Notes under the pieces: generated by a model
What the model was told of the DNA's origin: nothing
The model's input: only the letters and a program-made list of their open reading frames with translations
Databases searched by the model: none
From: Rhodospirillum sp.
GTDB taxonomy: Bacteria; Pseudomonadota; Alphaproteobacteria; Dongiales; Dongiaceae
DNA length: 64,000 bases
Direction of reading: 5' to 3'
Assembly (NCBI GenBank): GCA_013822765.1
Contig: PNKY01000017.1
Location: forward strand, 1-64,000
Made by a program: the position numbers and the translations under genes
Part shown: positions 7,750 to 16,639 of the stretch, in pieces
Layout of the letters: each line of letters begins with the position of its first letter
How positions within the stretch are numbered: position 1 is the stretch's first letter

Positions 7750-9187
7750 GGGGCCGCTCGTCCTGTCGGCGCAGGTCGGCAATCGCCTGGAAACCCAGGC
7801 GGTGAATCCTGCCGCGCGGGCGCTCGGGCTGAAGCCAGGCGTGGCGATCGCCGATGCGCGCGCCTGGGTGCCGCACGTCATCGTGGTTCCGCTCGACCCG
7901 GACGCCGATGCGGCGGATCTCAAGCGCCTCGCCGACTGGGCGACGCGCTTCTCGCCACTGGTGGCGACCGACGGCGCCGATGGCCTGATGCTCGATATCG
8001 CCGGCTGCGCGCATCTGTGGGGCAGCGAAGCGCGCATGCTCGCCGATCTCGACCGGCACATGCGCAGCTTCGGCATCCATCACCGTTCCGCCGTTGCCGA
8101 TACCATCGGCGCGGCCTGGGGCACGGTGCGCTTCGGCGCCGACCAGAAACAGACCAACCAGATCGTGCCGCATGGCGAGCAGCGCGCCGCTCTGTCCGAA
8201 TTGCCGCCCGCTTGCCTGCGCCTGCCGGAAGAATTGTGTGCGCAGTTGCAGCGCCTGGGATTGAAGCACGTCGCCGATCTCTGTGCCCTGCCGCGCGCCG
8301 CCTTGGCGCGGCGCTTCGGCGCGATGCTGATGGACCGGCTGGACCAGGCGCTGGGCCGGCTGGACGAGACGATGTCGCCGCTGCTGCCGCCGCCGCAATG
8401 TTATGTGCGGATGGATTTCGCCGAGCCGATCGTGCAGCGCGCCGATATCGACCGTGCGCTCGATCTGCTGCTGAAGCGATTGACGGAAGCGCTGCGGCCG
8501 CATGAAAGCGGGCCACGCAAGCTGGACTTCTCCTGCTATCGGCTGGATGGCGAAACCCAGCGCCTCTCGATCGGGACCGCGCGCGCCAGCCTCGATGCCG
8601 GGCACCTGTTCCGCCTGTTCGAGGAAAAGCTCGACCAGCTCCGGCCCGAGGACGGCTTCGAGGCCATGCGTTTGTCGGGGCGCGAGATGGAGCGGCTGCA
8701 TGCGCATCAGCGCGACTTCGAGGCCGGCGGTGCTGTGCGCCACGACCTCGCGCCGTTGATCGATCGCCTCAGCAACCGGCTGGGCGAACATGCCGTGCAT
8801 CGGTTCGAGACGCGCGAGAGCCACATCCCCGAGCGCGCCGTCCGCCGCCTGCCGCCGCTGGCCGAAAGCCCGCGCCTGCATTGGCCGAAAGCGGCGCAGC
8901 GACCGATCCGCCTGCTCTCCCATCCCGAGCCGATCGATGCCGTTGCGCCGATCCCGGACGATCCGCCGGTGCAATTCCGCTGGCGCCACGTGCTGCACAA
9001 GGTGCGCGCGGCCGAAGGCCCCGAGCGCATCGCACCGGAATGGTGGCTGCCCGGCGAGCAGGATTCGGAGATCCGCGACTATTACCGCGTGGAAGACGCC
9101 GAAGGCCGCCGCTTCTGGCTCTACCGCGCCGGGCTCTACCAGGCGACCCCGGCGCCGCGCTGGTTCATGCATGGGATGTTCGGGTGA
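7628..9187 (+). CDS. imuB: ImuB, catalytically inactive Y-family polymerase homologue
   Basis: 519 aa. The start LRRFLSLWLPHWPTD and the block DGLMLDIAGCAHLWGSE identify ImuB. Y-family relatives such as DinB have acidic catalytic residues here, but ImuB proteins lack the full set and act as an adaptor that brings the error-prone polymerase DnaE2 to the beta clamp. The C-terminal part (about 330-519, ending APRWFMHGMFG) contains the family tail that contacts ImuA and DnaE2. The ATG at 7628 lies well inside imuA, so the genes are expressed as one unit. Confidence 0.92.
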   Translation: MLINSGLRRFLSLWLPHWPTDQYRRRQQRSRKQPPSSTSAEGPLVLSAQVGNRLETQAVNPAARALGLKPGVAIADARAWVPHVIVVPLDPDADAADLKRLADWATRFSPLVATDGADGLMLDIAGCAHLWGSEARMLADLDRHMRSFGIHHRSAVADTIGAAWGTVRFGADQKQTNQIVPHGEQRAALSELPPACLRLPEELCAQLQRLGLKHVADLCALPRAALARRFGAMLMDRLDQALGRLDETMSPLLPPPQCYVRMDFAEPIVQRADIDRALDLLLKRLTEALRPHESGPRKLDFSCYRLDGETQRLSIGTARASLDAGHLFRLFEEKLDQLRPEDGFEAMRLSGREMERLHAHQRDFEAGGAVRHDLAPLIDRLSNRLGEHAVHRFETRESHIPERAVRRLPPLAESPRLHWPKAAQRPIRLLSHPEPIDAVAPIPDDPPVQFRWRHVLHKVRAAEGPERIAPEWWLPGEQDSEIRDYYRVEDAEGRRFWLYRAGLYQATPAPRWFMHGMFG

Positions 9188-9213
9188 TGTTGATGCGGCG
9201 GCTTTCCAATACT

Positions 9214-9317
9214 CCGTCATCCCAAGGCCTGGCCTTGGGATCCACGAGTTTGCTTGCGCCAACGCGGTCTCGCCCATCGAAACTCGTGGATGGCAAGGCC
9301 AAGCCTTGCAATGACGG
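9214..9317. repeat. 104-bp dispersed palindromic repeat, copy 1
   Basis: An imperfect inverted repeat: left arm 9214-9251 begins CCGTCAT and right arm 9280-9317 ends ATGACGG, and the two arms match over about 38 bp with few mismatches. The left arm contains its own perfect palindrome (CCCAAGGCC-T-GGCCTTGGG, 9221-9239). The same element, in the same orientation, recurs at 12591-12693. It lies between imuB and dnaE2, so their mRNA would carry a large hairpin. This resembles REP/MITE-type intergenic repeats. Confidence 0.9.
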
Positions 9318-9338
9318 GAGAGTGTGCGGGGTTACTAG

Positions 9339-12300
9339 ATGACCTTCCGCCCCATCGAGCTCCAGGTCACCACCAACTTCTCCTTCCTGCAGGGCGGATC
9401 GCGGGCGCAGGAGTTGGCGGCGCAGGCGGCGGCGTTGGGCTATGAGGCGATCGGCGTGACGGATCGCAACACGCTGGCGGGGATCGTGCGCGCCTTCGAC
9501 GGCTGCGAGCAGGCGACCCAGCAGATCGCGCCGGTCCGCCTGATCGTCGGATGCCGGCTCGACCTCACCGATGCGCCGAGCCTGCTCTGCTATCCGGAGG
9601 ATCGCGCGGCCTATGGCCGGCTGTGCACCCTGCTCACCCTCGGCAAGCGGCGGACGGAAAAGGGCAAGTGCCTGCTGACTTATGCCGACGTGCTGGATCA
9701 TCGCCTGGGCCAGCAGCTGGTGGCGCTGGCGCCGGAGGAGATCGACGAACGCTTCGCCGGATTCCTGCAAAAGTTCCGCAACGATGTCGGCCGGAATGCG
9801 CATCTGGCCATCAGCCATCTCTATCGCGGCGATGACGCCCGACGGATCCGCCGTCTCGCCGAGCTAGGCGCCGAGCATCGCCTGCCCCTGATCGCCACCA
9901 ACGACGTGCTCTATCACGCGCCGGAGCGGCGTCCGCTGCAGGACGTCCTGACCTGCATCCGCGAGCGTGTGACGATCGAGGAAGCCGGCTTCCGCCTGCA
10001 AGCCAATGCCGAGCGGCATCTGAAGTCACCCGACGAAATGCAGCGCCTATTCAGGCGCTGGCCGCAGGCGCTGGAGAATGCCGCGCAGCTGGCCGATGCC
10101 TGCCGCTTCTCGCTCGATGAGCTGCGTTACGAATACCCGAGCGAGCCGGTGCCGGATGGCCTCTCTCCACAACAGCATCTGGAGCAGCTGACCTGGGACG
10201 GCGCCGCCAAGCGCTATCCCGAGGGCATATCGGACAAGGTGCGCCAGACGCTGGGGCAGGAGTTGGCCCTGATCGGACGCTTGAACTACGCGCCCTATTT
10301 CCTGACGGTGCATGACATCGTGCGGTTCGCGGAAGGCGAAGGGATTCTGTGCCAGGGCCGCGGCTCGGCGGCGAATTCGGTGGTCTGCTATTGCCTGCGC
10401 ATCACGGCGGTCAACCCGATCAAAGTTGACCTGCTGTTCGAGCGCTTCGTCTCGGCCGAGCGCAACGAGCCGCCGGACATCGACGTCGATTTCGAGCATG
10501 AGCGGCGCGAAGAAGTCATCCAATACATCTACAGGAAATATGGCCGCCATCGCGCCGGCCTCGCCGCCACGGTCATCTCCTATCGCCCGAAGAGCGCCCT
10601 GCGCGACGTCGGCAAGGTGTTCGGCCTCAGCGAGGACGTGCTCAATCGCCTCTCGAAAGCGGTGTGGGGCTGGGGCGAGGAAGACATCGTCCAGAAGCAT
10701 ATCCGCCAGGCCGGCCTCGATCCCGATGAGCCCCGCCTGGGTCAGGTGCTCGCGCTCGCAGGCGCCCTGATCGGCTTTCCGCGCCATCTGTCGCAGCATG
10801 TCGGCGGCTTCGTCATCACCCGCGGCAGCCTGCACGACTATGTGCCGATCGAGAATGCGGCGATGGAGGACCGCACGGTCATCGAGTGGGACAAGGACGA
10901 TCTCGACACCCTGCGCATGCTGAAGATCGACGTGCTGGCGCTCGGCATGCTGACCTGCATCCGCAAGGGGTTCGACCTGATCCACCAGCATTGCGGCGGG
11001 GAGAAGCTGACGCTCGCCAACGTCCCGCCGGAGGAATCCGAAGTCTACGACATGCTGTGCAAGGCGGATTCCGTCGGCGTCTTCCAGGTGGAAAGCCGGG
11101 CGCAGATGAGCATGCTGCCGCGCCTCAGGCCGCGCAATTTCTACGACCTGGTGGTGGAGGTCGCGATCGTCCGCCCCGGACCGATCCAGGGCGACATGGT
11201 GCATCCGTATCTGCGCCGGCGTGACGGATTGGAGGAAGCGGACTTCCCAAGCAACGAGCTGCGCGAGGTGCTCAAGAAGACCTATGGCGTGCCCCTGTTC
11301 CAGGAGCAGGCCATGCGCATCGCCATCGTCGCGGCAGGCTTCACGCCGGCGCAGTCGGACCAGCTGCGGCGGGCAATGGCGACCTTCCGGCGCAACGGCA
11401 CGATCGGCACCCTCAAGGACAAGTTCATCGACGGCATGATCGCGAAGCACTACACACGCGATTTCGCTGAACGATGTTTCAAGCAAATCGAGGGTTTCGG
11501 CGATTACGGATTCCCCGAAAGCCACGCCGCCAGCTTTGCCCTGCTGGTCTATGTCTCGGCCTGGCTGAAATGCCGCCATCCGGCCGCCTTCGCCTGCGCC
11601 ATCCTGAACGCCCAGCCGATGGGCTTCTATGCGCCGGCGCAGCTGGTGCGTGACGCGCGCGAGCATGGGGTCGAGGTGCGGCCGGTCGACGTCAACGTCA
11701 GCGACTGGGACAACACGCTGGAACGCGCCCATGACGGCAGCCTGGCGTTGCGCCTCGGCTTCCGCGAGATAGCAGGCTGCCGGCAGCAGGATGCGGCCCA
11801 GCTGGTCAGCGCGCGCGGCGCCGGCTATTGCACCTTGCATGAGCTGTGGCGCAAGAGCGGCCTTGGACCCGCGGCGCTGGAAACGCTCGCCAAGGCCGAT
11901 GCCTTCGGCTCGCTGTTCATCGATCGTCGGCGCGCCTTGTGGCAGATCCATGCCCTGGACGACGGGCAGATGCCGTTGTTCGATCCCGACGAAGCCTCCC
12001 CCGCCGCGCGGGAATGGCCGTCCCATATTCCGGTCGAGGACCTTTCGGCGCCGCTGCCCGAGATGAGCCTGGGCGAGCAGGTGATCGAGGATTACCAAGC
12101 CATCGGCATGTCGCTGCGCGCTCATCCGGTCGGACTGCTGCGTGCGCCGCTGGATCGATTCGGCGTCACGCCCAACAAGTTTCTCGCCACCGCCAAGGAT
12201 GGCCAACGGATCAAGGTGGCCGGCATCGTGCTGGTGCGCCAGCGGCCCGGCACGGCCAGCGGAGTCATCTTCATGACCCTCGAGGACGACGACGGCATCG

Positions 12301-12569
12301 CCAACATCGTGGTCTGGCCCAAGGTGTTCGAGACCTATCGCCGCATCGTGCTCGGCGGCCGGATGGTCGCGATCGAGGGCAAGCTGCAGCGCGAAGGCAT
12401 TGTCGTGCACGTGGTGGCCGACCGCGTGACGGACCTAACGGCGCTGCTGCATACCCTCAACGAGGAGAAGCCCGACATCAGCCGCGTCATCGCGCGCGCC
12501 GACGAGGTGAAACGTGCCACCACTGGCGATCAGCGCCTGCTCCGCCTGCGTAGCCGGGATTTTCACTAG
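9339..12569 (+). CDS. dnaE2: Error-prone DNA polymerase III alpha subunit DnaE2
   Basis: 1076 aa, the normal length for DnaE2. It opens with the PHP domain (ELQVTTNFSFLQGGS, then GVTDRNTLAGIV), followed by the polymerase palm with catalytic aspartates in PPDIDVDFEHERREEVIQY, the conserved PLFQEQAMRIAIVAAGFT, and a C-terminal OB domain (KVAGIVLVRQRPGTASGVIF). The PHP metal ligands are partly replaced (Asn in TTNFSF, Arg in TDRN), which I recall as usual in DnaE2, so proofreading is not expected. DnaE2 performs SOS translesion synthesis with ImuA and ImuB. It is bracketed by two copies of a palindromic repeat. Confidence 0.95.
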   Translation: MTFRPIELQVTTNFSFLQGGSRAQELAAQAAALGYEAIGVTDRNTLAGIVRAFDGCEQATQQIAPVRLIVGCRLDLTDAPSLLCYPEDRAAYGRLCTLLTLGKRRTEKGKCLLTYADVLDHRLGQQLVALAPEEIDERFAGFLQKFRNDVGRNAHLAISHLYRGDDARRIRRLAELGAEHRLPLIATNDVLYHAPERRPLQDVLTCIRERVTIEEAGFRLQANAERHLKSPDEMQRLFRRWPQALENAAQLADACRFSLDELRYEYPSEPVPDGLSPQQHLEQLTWDGAAKRYPEGISDKVRQTLGQELALIGRLNYAPYFLTVHDIVRFAEGEGILCQGRGSAANSVVCYCLRITAVNPIKVDLLFERFVSAERNEPPDIDVDFEHERREEVIQYIYRKYGRHRAGLAATVISYRPKSALRDVGKVFGLSEDVLNRLSKAVWGWGEEDIVQKHIRQAGLDPDEPRLGQVLALAGALIGFPRHLSQHVGGFVITRGSLHDYVPIENAAMEDRTVIEWDKDDLDTLRMLKIDVLALGMLTCIRKGFDLIHQHCGGEKLTLANVPPEESEVYDMLCKADSVGVFQVESRAQMSMLPRLRPRNFYDLVVEVAIVRPGPIQGDMVHPYLRRRDGLEEADFPSNELREVLKKTYGVPLFQEQAMRIAIVAAGFTPAQSDQLRRAMATFRRNGTIGTLKDKFIDGMIAKHYTRDFAERCFKQIEGFGDYGFPESHAASFALLVYVSAWLKCRHPAAFACAILNAQPMGFYAPAQLVRDAREHGVEVRPVDVNVSDWDNTLERAHDGSLALRLGFREIAGCRQQDAAQLVSARGAGYCTLHELWRKSGLGPAALETLAKADAFGSLFIDRRRALWQIHALDDGQMPLFDPDEASPAAREWPSHIPVEDLSAPLPEMSLGEQVIEDYQAIGMSLRAHPVGLLRAPLDRFGVTPNKFLATAKDGQRIKVAGIVLVRQRPGTASGVIFMTLEDDDGIANIVVWPKVFETYRRIVLGGRMVAIEGKLQREGIVVHVVADRVTDLTALLHTLNEEKPDISRVIARADEVKRATTGDQRLLRLRSRDFH

Positions 12570-12590
12570 CTGGCGCCTTGCTCCATATCC

Positions 12591-12693
12591 CCGTCATTCC
12601 AAGGCTTGGCCTTGGTCCACGAGTTTGCTTGCACCAACGCGCTATCGCCCGTCGAAACTCTTGGATGGCAAGGCCAAGCCTTGCCATGACGAG
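12591..12693. repeat. 103-bp dispersed palindromic repeat, copy 2
   Basis: Second copy of the element at 9214-9317, in the same orientation and with the same two-arm layout. The left arm opens CCGTCATTCCAAGGCTTGG, the loop contains TTTGCTTGCACCAACGCGC, and the right arm ends TTGCCATGACGAGG. It differs from copy 1 at scattered positions, so the copies have diverged. It starts 21 bp after dnaE2 and may act as a 3' structure for the cassette mRNA. Confidence 0.9.
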
Positions 12694-12743
12694 GGTGAGA
12701 ACGTGCGCTAAGCTGCACGAGACTCATTCCCGAGGACCACATT

Positions 12744-13526
12744 ATGAACCAATCTCACATCGCGCAGGCCGCAGACTTCCTCTGGCGCACGCGCATCGAG
12801 CAGCGGCGGATCGAGGCGCTGCCCGATCATCTGCGCCCGCACTCCCTTGCCGAAGGCTATGCGATCCAGGATGCGATGGTCGCCAGCGCCGCGCAGCCGG
12901 TCTCCGGCTGGAAGATCGCGGCCACCAGCAAGGCGGGGCAAGCGCATATCGGCGTGACGGAACCGCTCGCCGGCCGGCTGTTCAAGAATTTCATCCTGGA
13001 GGATGGCGCGCGCCTGCAGGCCGCGCCGCTGCACATGAAGGTGATGGAAGCCGAGTTCGCCTTTCGCATGGCGCGCGACCTTCCGCCGCGCGACGCCGCC
13101 TACGCGCAAGCCGACGCGTGCGACGCGGTGGCGGCACTCCACCTCGCGATCGAAGTGCCTGACGCGCGCTTCGAGCGCTTTGCCGAGATCGGGCCGGCGC
13201 AGATCGTGGCCGATGACGCCTTCGCCTCCTGGTTCCTGCTCGGCCCGCAAGTCCCCGACTGGCGGCGTCTCGATCTTGCCACCCAGCGCGTGCGCGCCCT
13301 GAACAACGGCACAGTGGCCGCGGAGGGCACCGGCGCCAACGCCTTGGGCGATCCGCGCATCGCCTTGACCTGGCTCGCCAACCATCTGTCGAAGCGCGGC
13401 ATCGGCCTCAAGGCAGGCGACGTCGTCACCACCGGCACCTGCATTACGCCGCTGCCCATCGCGCCGGGCCATCGGGTAACCGCAGAGTTCGCCGGCCTCG
13501 GCCAGGTGGCCGTTGCCTTCAATTAG
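12744..13526 (+). CDS. 2-keto-4-pentenoate hydratase-like protein (MhpD family)
   Basis: 260 aa, single domain of the fumarylacetoacetase superfamily. Diagnostic stretches are VSGWKIAATSKAGQAHIGV, the metal-site region EAEFAFRMARDLPPRD, and DVVTTGTCITPLPIAPGHRV near the C-terminus. Family members hydrate 2-hydroxy-2,4-dienoates, or decarboxylate related keto acids, in meta-cleavage pathways for aromatics. No other pathway gene is nearby, so the substrate is open. A GAGG ribosome binding site precedes the ATG. It stands alone after the second palindromic repeat. Confidence 0.85.
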   Translation: MNQSHIAQAADFLWRTRIEQRRIEALPDHLRPHSLAEGYAIQDAMVASAAQPVSGWKIAATSKAGQAHIGVTEPLAGRLFKNFILEDGARLQAAPLHMKVMEAEFAFRMARDLPPRDAAYAQADACDAVAALHLAIEVPDARFERFAEIGPAQIVADDAFASWFLLGPQVPDWRRLDLATQRVRALNNGTVAAEGTGANALGDPRIALTWLANHLSKRGIGLKAGDVVTTGTCITPLPIAPGHRVTAEFAGLGQVAVAFN

Positions 13527-13646
13527 CCGCAATCCATTGAGAATACCCGCAGAGTCGGCGCTGGACACGAGGCGTTTCTTAGCTAGTCTAGCCGCCGCGA
13601 TCAGGCCGTGTGGCGGCCATCCAACGTGGTTCTCTCGAAGCCATTC

Positions 13647-16022
13647 ATGCAGCGAATTCTAGCGGCTCTTTTCTGCGTTTTGATCCTGGCGTGGGTCACG
13701 CCCGTGCACGCCCAGGATTCCGCAGCTGAAAAGCTCCAGACCTGGGAAGCGACACTGACCGACGTCGAGCGGGACCTGAATATCGATCCCGACATGCCGG
13801 AGCAGCGATACGGCGACATTCTGCGGAGGGTCTCGGCACTCATCGCCGACGCGCGCGCATTGCGCAGCGCCGAGCAGCAGCAGACCCAGCCTGCCCGCAA
13901 CCAGCTTGCCCAGCTCGGCCCAGCACCCGCCGCCGGAGCGGCGCCGGAGGATCCGGACATCGCCGCCACCCGCGCGCGCCTGGCCGAGGAAATCTCGCGG
14001 TCTCAGGCGCGAGTGACGCGCGCCGAACTGGTGATTACGCGCGCCCAGGCAATCCAGGATGAAATCGGCCAGCGTGAACAGGCGAACACGCAACGAAAGC
14101 TGTCTGTCCAGGGACCGATGCCCTGGCTGCCCGGGACATGGCGCACGGCCCTGTCGGACGAGAATGCCGTCTATCGCATCCTCCCGCACGGTGCGATGCA
14201 ATGGTGGCGCAACCTGCAGATCGCCGAGATGGACAAGCTGGCCATCGGCCTCAGCACCGGCATTCTGATCGTGGCAGGCCTGCTCGCCTTTCCGGTGCGG
14301 CGGTGGGTCCTGACGAAGTGGGGGCCGGCCACGACGGTCGAGGAGCCGAGCTATTCGCGCCGCATCATCGCCGCCGTTGCGGGCACGGTTGCCCGCATCC
14401 TGCTGCCGGTCCTCGCAATGGCGGCGCTGCTGGGCCTGTTCGGCTTCACCTTGACGCAGCAGGAGTACGATCCCGCCTTCCGCCGGTTCGTGTTCGCGAG
14501 CGGTGTCAATCTGATGCTGTTCTTCACCGTGTCGGGGCTCAGCGTCGCTTGCCTTTCGCCTGACATGCCGGTCTGGCGCATCGTCCCGGTGCCGGCGAAA
14601 GCGGCGGCCAGGCTCGGCCACCGCATCGTGACCGGTGCGGGCCTCCTGACGATGATCGCCATTGTCGGCGCGGCCGTATCCGACGCCCGCGGCGCCCAGC
14701 CTTCGGCAAGCTTCGCCTCGATCCTGACATTCATCGCGGCTCTTATTGCCGCCATCGTTTACGTACCGTGCCTGCGCACCAAATACTGGGTCAGCGATAC
14801 GCATTTCCGGTCGCGGCTCTCCTGGGTGCTGCGCTCGCTGGCGGCGCTGATTTTCATCGCATCGCTGGTCGCCTCGTTCACCGGCTTCTCGTCGCTCGCC
14901 GCGGACCTGCTGAGCGCCTTGTTCCAGTCTGCGCTGCTGATCGGCGGCGCGCTGCTGCTGCGGGAAGTAATCGGCGAAGGCATCCGCGCCTTCATGACGC
15001 CCGGCCGCCGGTTCTACGACGCCGTGTCGCGCGTCACCGGCCTCTCGCCGGAATCGGGCCGGCGCCTGACCTTCTGGGCACGCTTCGCCGCGGACCTCAT
15101 TCTCTGGCCACCGGTGATCTACGGCGTGCTGCTCGCGGGCAAGATCTCCTCGACCCTGCTCAACGCCTGGCTGGTGCGATTCTTTACCCAGATCCAACTG
15201 GGCGACATGAGACTGTCGCTGGTCGACGTGGCGATCGCCATCCTCACTGTCGTGCTCGGCCTGCTGGTTGTCGGCTTCCTGAAACGCTGGGTGCGCGAGC
15301 GGGTGATGCCGAACACCCAGTTCGACCTCGGCATGCAGAACTCGATCTCGACCGGCATCGGTTATTTCGGCGGCCTGATCGTGATCATGATCGCGATCAT
15401 GGTGCTGGGCATCGATTTCTCATCGATCGCCCTGGTGGCCGGTGCGCTCTCGGTCGGCATCGGTTTCGGGCTGCGCACGGTGGTGGAGAATTTCGTCGCC
15501 GGACTGCTGCTGCTGATCGAGCGGCCGATCAAGACCGGCGACTGGATCGTGGTTGGCACCACCGAAGGCATCGTGAAGAGCATCTCCGTGCGCTCGACCG
15601 AGATCGAGACCTTCGACCGGGCTTCGGTGATCGTGCCCAACTCCGCCCTGATTGCGAGCCCCGTGACCAACTGGACTCACAAGAACCGGATCGCCCGCGT
15701 GATCGTGAAACTGAGCGTGCCGCCCAGCACGGACGCGCGGCAGATCGAGCGCATCCTTCTGAATTGCGTCAGCGAAGCCGAGCACGTGATGAAGCACCCC
15801 GCCCCCAGCGTGATCTTCCGCGCGATCGGCGAGGAGAAACTGGATTTCGAGCTGCGCTGCTTCGTCGCCGACACCGACTATTATCTGCCGACGCTGAGCG
15901 CCGTGAACTTCGCAATCGATGCCGCCATGCGGCGGGAACGTATCCAACCGGTCGGCACCCCCTCCGTCAGCCTCCAGCCCGCCTTGGAAGAGTTCTCGCG
16001 CCGCTCAATTGAACCGGCCTGA
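13647..16022 (+). CDS. Large mechanosensitive ion channel, MscS family with DUF3772
   Basis: 791 aa. Signal peptide MQRILAALFCVLILAWVTPVHAQ, then a periplasmic coiled-coil region (about 25-165, DUF3772-like) and multiple membrane helices (about 195-520). The MscS core follows: the pore helix region with SSIALVAGALSVGIGFGLRTVVENFVAGLLLLIE, the beta domain (KTGDWIVVGTTEGIVKSISVRSTEIETFD) and the cytoplasmic alpha/beta domain. Such large MscS/MscK-like channels release solutes on hypo-osmotic shock from the inner membrane. The ATG at 13647 gives the signal peptide; a GTG at 13608 is possible but would bury it. Confidence 0.9.
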   Translation: MQRILAALFCVLILAWVTPVHAQDSAAEKLQTWEATLTDVERDLNIDPDMPEQRYGDILRRVSALIADARALRSAEQQQTQPARNQLAQLGPAPAAGAAPEDPDIAATRARLAEEISRSQARVTRAELVITRAQAIQDEIGQREQANTQRKLSVQGPMPWLPGTWRTALSDENAVYRILPHGAMQWWRNLQIAEMDKLAIGLSTGILIVAGLLAFPVRRWVLTKWGPATTVEEPSYSRRIIAAVAGTVARILLPVLAMAALLGLFGFTLTQQEYDPAFRRFVFASGVNLMLFFTVSGLSVACLSPDMPVWRIVPVPAKAAARLGHRIVTGAGLLTMIAIVGAAVSDARGAQPSASFASILTFIAALIAAIVYVPCLRTKYWVSDTHFRSRLSWVLRSLAALIFIASLVASFTGFSSLAADLLSALFQSALLIGGALLLREVIGEGIRAFMTPGRRFYDAVSRVTGLSPESGRRLTFWARFAADLILWPPVIYGVLLAGKISSTLLNAWLVRFFTQIQLGDMRLSLVDVAIAILTVVLGLLVVGFLKRWVRERVMPNTQFDLGMQNSISTGIGYFGGLIVIMIAIMVLGIDFSSIALVAGALSVGIGFGLRTVVENFVAGLLLLIERPIKTGDWIVVGTTEGIVKSISVRSTEIETFDRASVIVPNSALIASPVTNWTHKNRIARVIVKLSVPPSTDARQIERILLNCVSEAEHVMKHPAPSVIFRAIGEEKLDFELRCFVADTDYYLPTLSAVNFAIDAAMRRERIQPVGTPSVSLQPALEEFSRRSIEPA

Positions 16023-16097
16023 CCGGTGTGTTCTCAACAGATTCTTAACCATTTCCGGCTCGGATAGCGGCATTCCCGGAATTGGAGCCGTGACACC

Positions 16098-16487
16098 ATG
16101 AGCAAGAAGACAGGGCGCATTCTGATCGTCGACGACGAGCCGCAGGACGTCGCCACCATCGAGCGCGCCGGAACCGCGCTCTCGCTGGAGGTGGCGACGC
16201 TCGACCACACCAAGGCATTCGAGCGCCTGGTCACCGACTGGAAGCCGGACATCGTGGTGCTCGACATCGGCATTCCGGACCGCGACGGCTATACCCTGCT
16301 CGGCGTTCTCGGCTCGCTCAAATTCAAGGGCGACGTGATCGTGATCAGCGGCGTGTCCCAGCAGGACCTCGACACCGCCGCCCAGGCCGGCAAGATGCGC
16401 GGCCTCCACATCATCGGCACCGCGCGCAAGCCGGTAGCCTACGACGCCATCCACACAGTGATCGCCAAGGCCGAGGCTGCGGAGTAG
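16098..16487 (+). CDS. Stand-alone response-regulator receiver
   Basis: 129 aa single receiver domain. Acidic pocket VDDE (11-14), phosphoacceptor Asp56 (VVLDIGIPDRDG) and the switch Ser/Lys region (VISGVSQQDL, then ARKPV) are all present. It has no output domain, so it should relay signals by protein contact, possibly with the hybrid kinase encoded 150 bp downstream in the same direction. It is preceded by the MscS-type channel gene, but the 75-bp gap does not prove an operon. Confidence 0.88.
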   Translation: MSKKTGRILIVDDEPQDVATIERAGTALSLEVATLDHTKAFERLVTDWKPDIVVLDIGIPDRDGYTLLGVLGSLKFKGDVIVISGVSQQDLDTAAQAGKMRGLHIIGTARKPVAYDAIHTVIAKAEAAE

Positions 16488-16521
16488 GCACATCCGCCGG
16501 CCGTACCTACGCTCAAACGCC

Positions 16522-16551
16522 CCTGAAACGGGCCAAAACGGCTCTTTCAGG
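16522..16551. terminator. Inverted repeat after receiver gene
   Basis: The arms CCTGAAA (16522-16528) and TTTCAGG (16545-16551) pair, with extra GCC/GGC pairing inside around an AAAAC loop. There is no following T-run on either strand, so it may be a factor-assisted terminator, an RNA-stabilising hairpin or an operator for the kinase gene 90 bp downstream. Confidence 0.35.
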
Positions 16552-16639
16552 CCGCCCCAGACGCGCTATGATGATGGCGCCGGGGATGCCGCACATATTC
16601 TGACCGTTTGCTCCCGCGCGGATCCTCCAGAGGGCTTGC

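Noticed and set aside
9188-9338. Small genes in the imuB-dnaE2 gap
   Set aside because: Open frames here are only readings through the palindromic repeat, which also occurs at 12591-12693 outside any gene.
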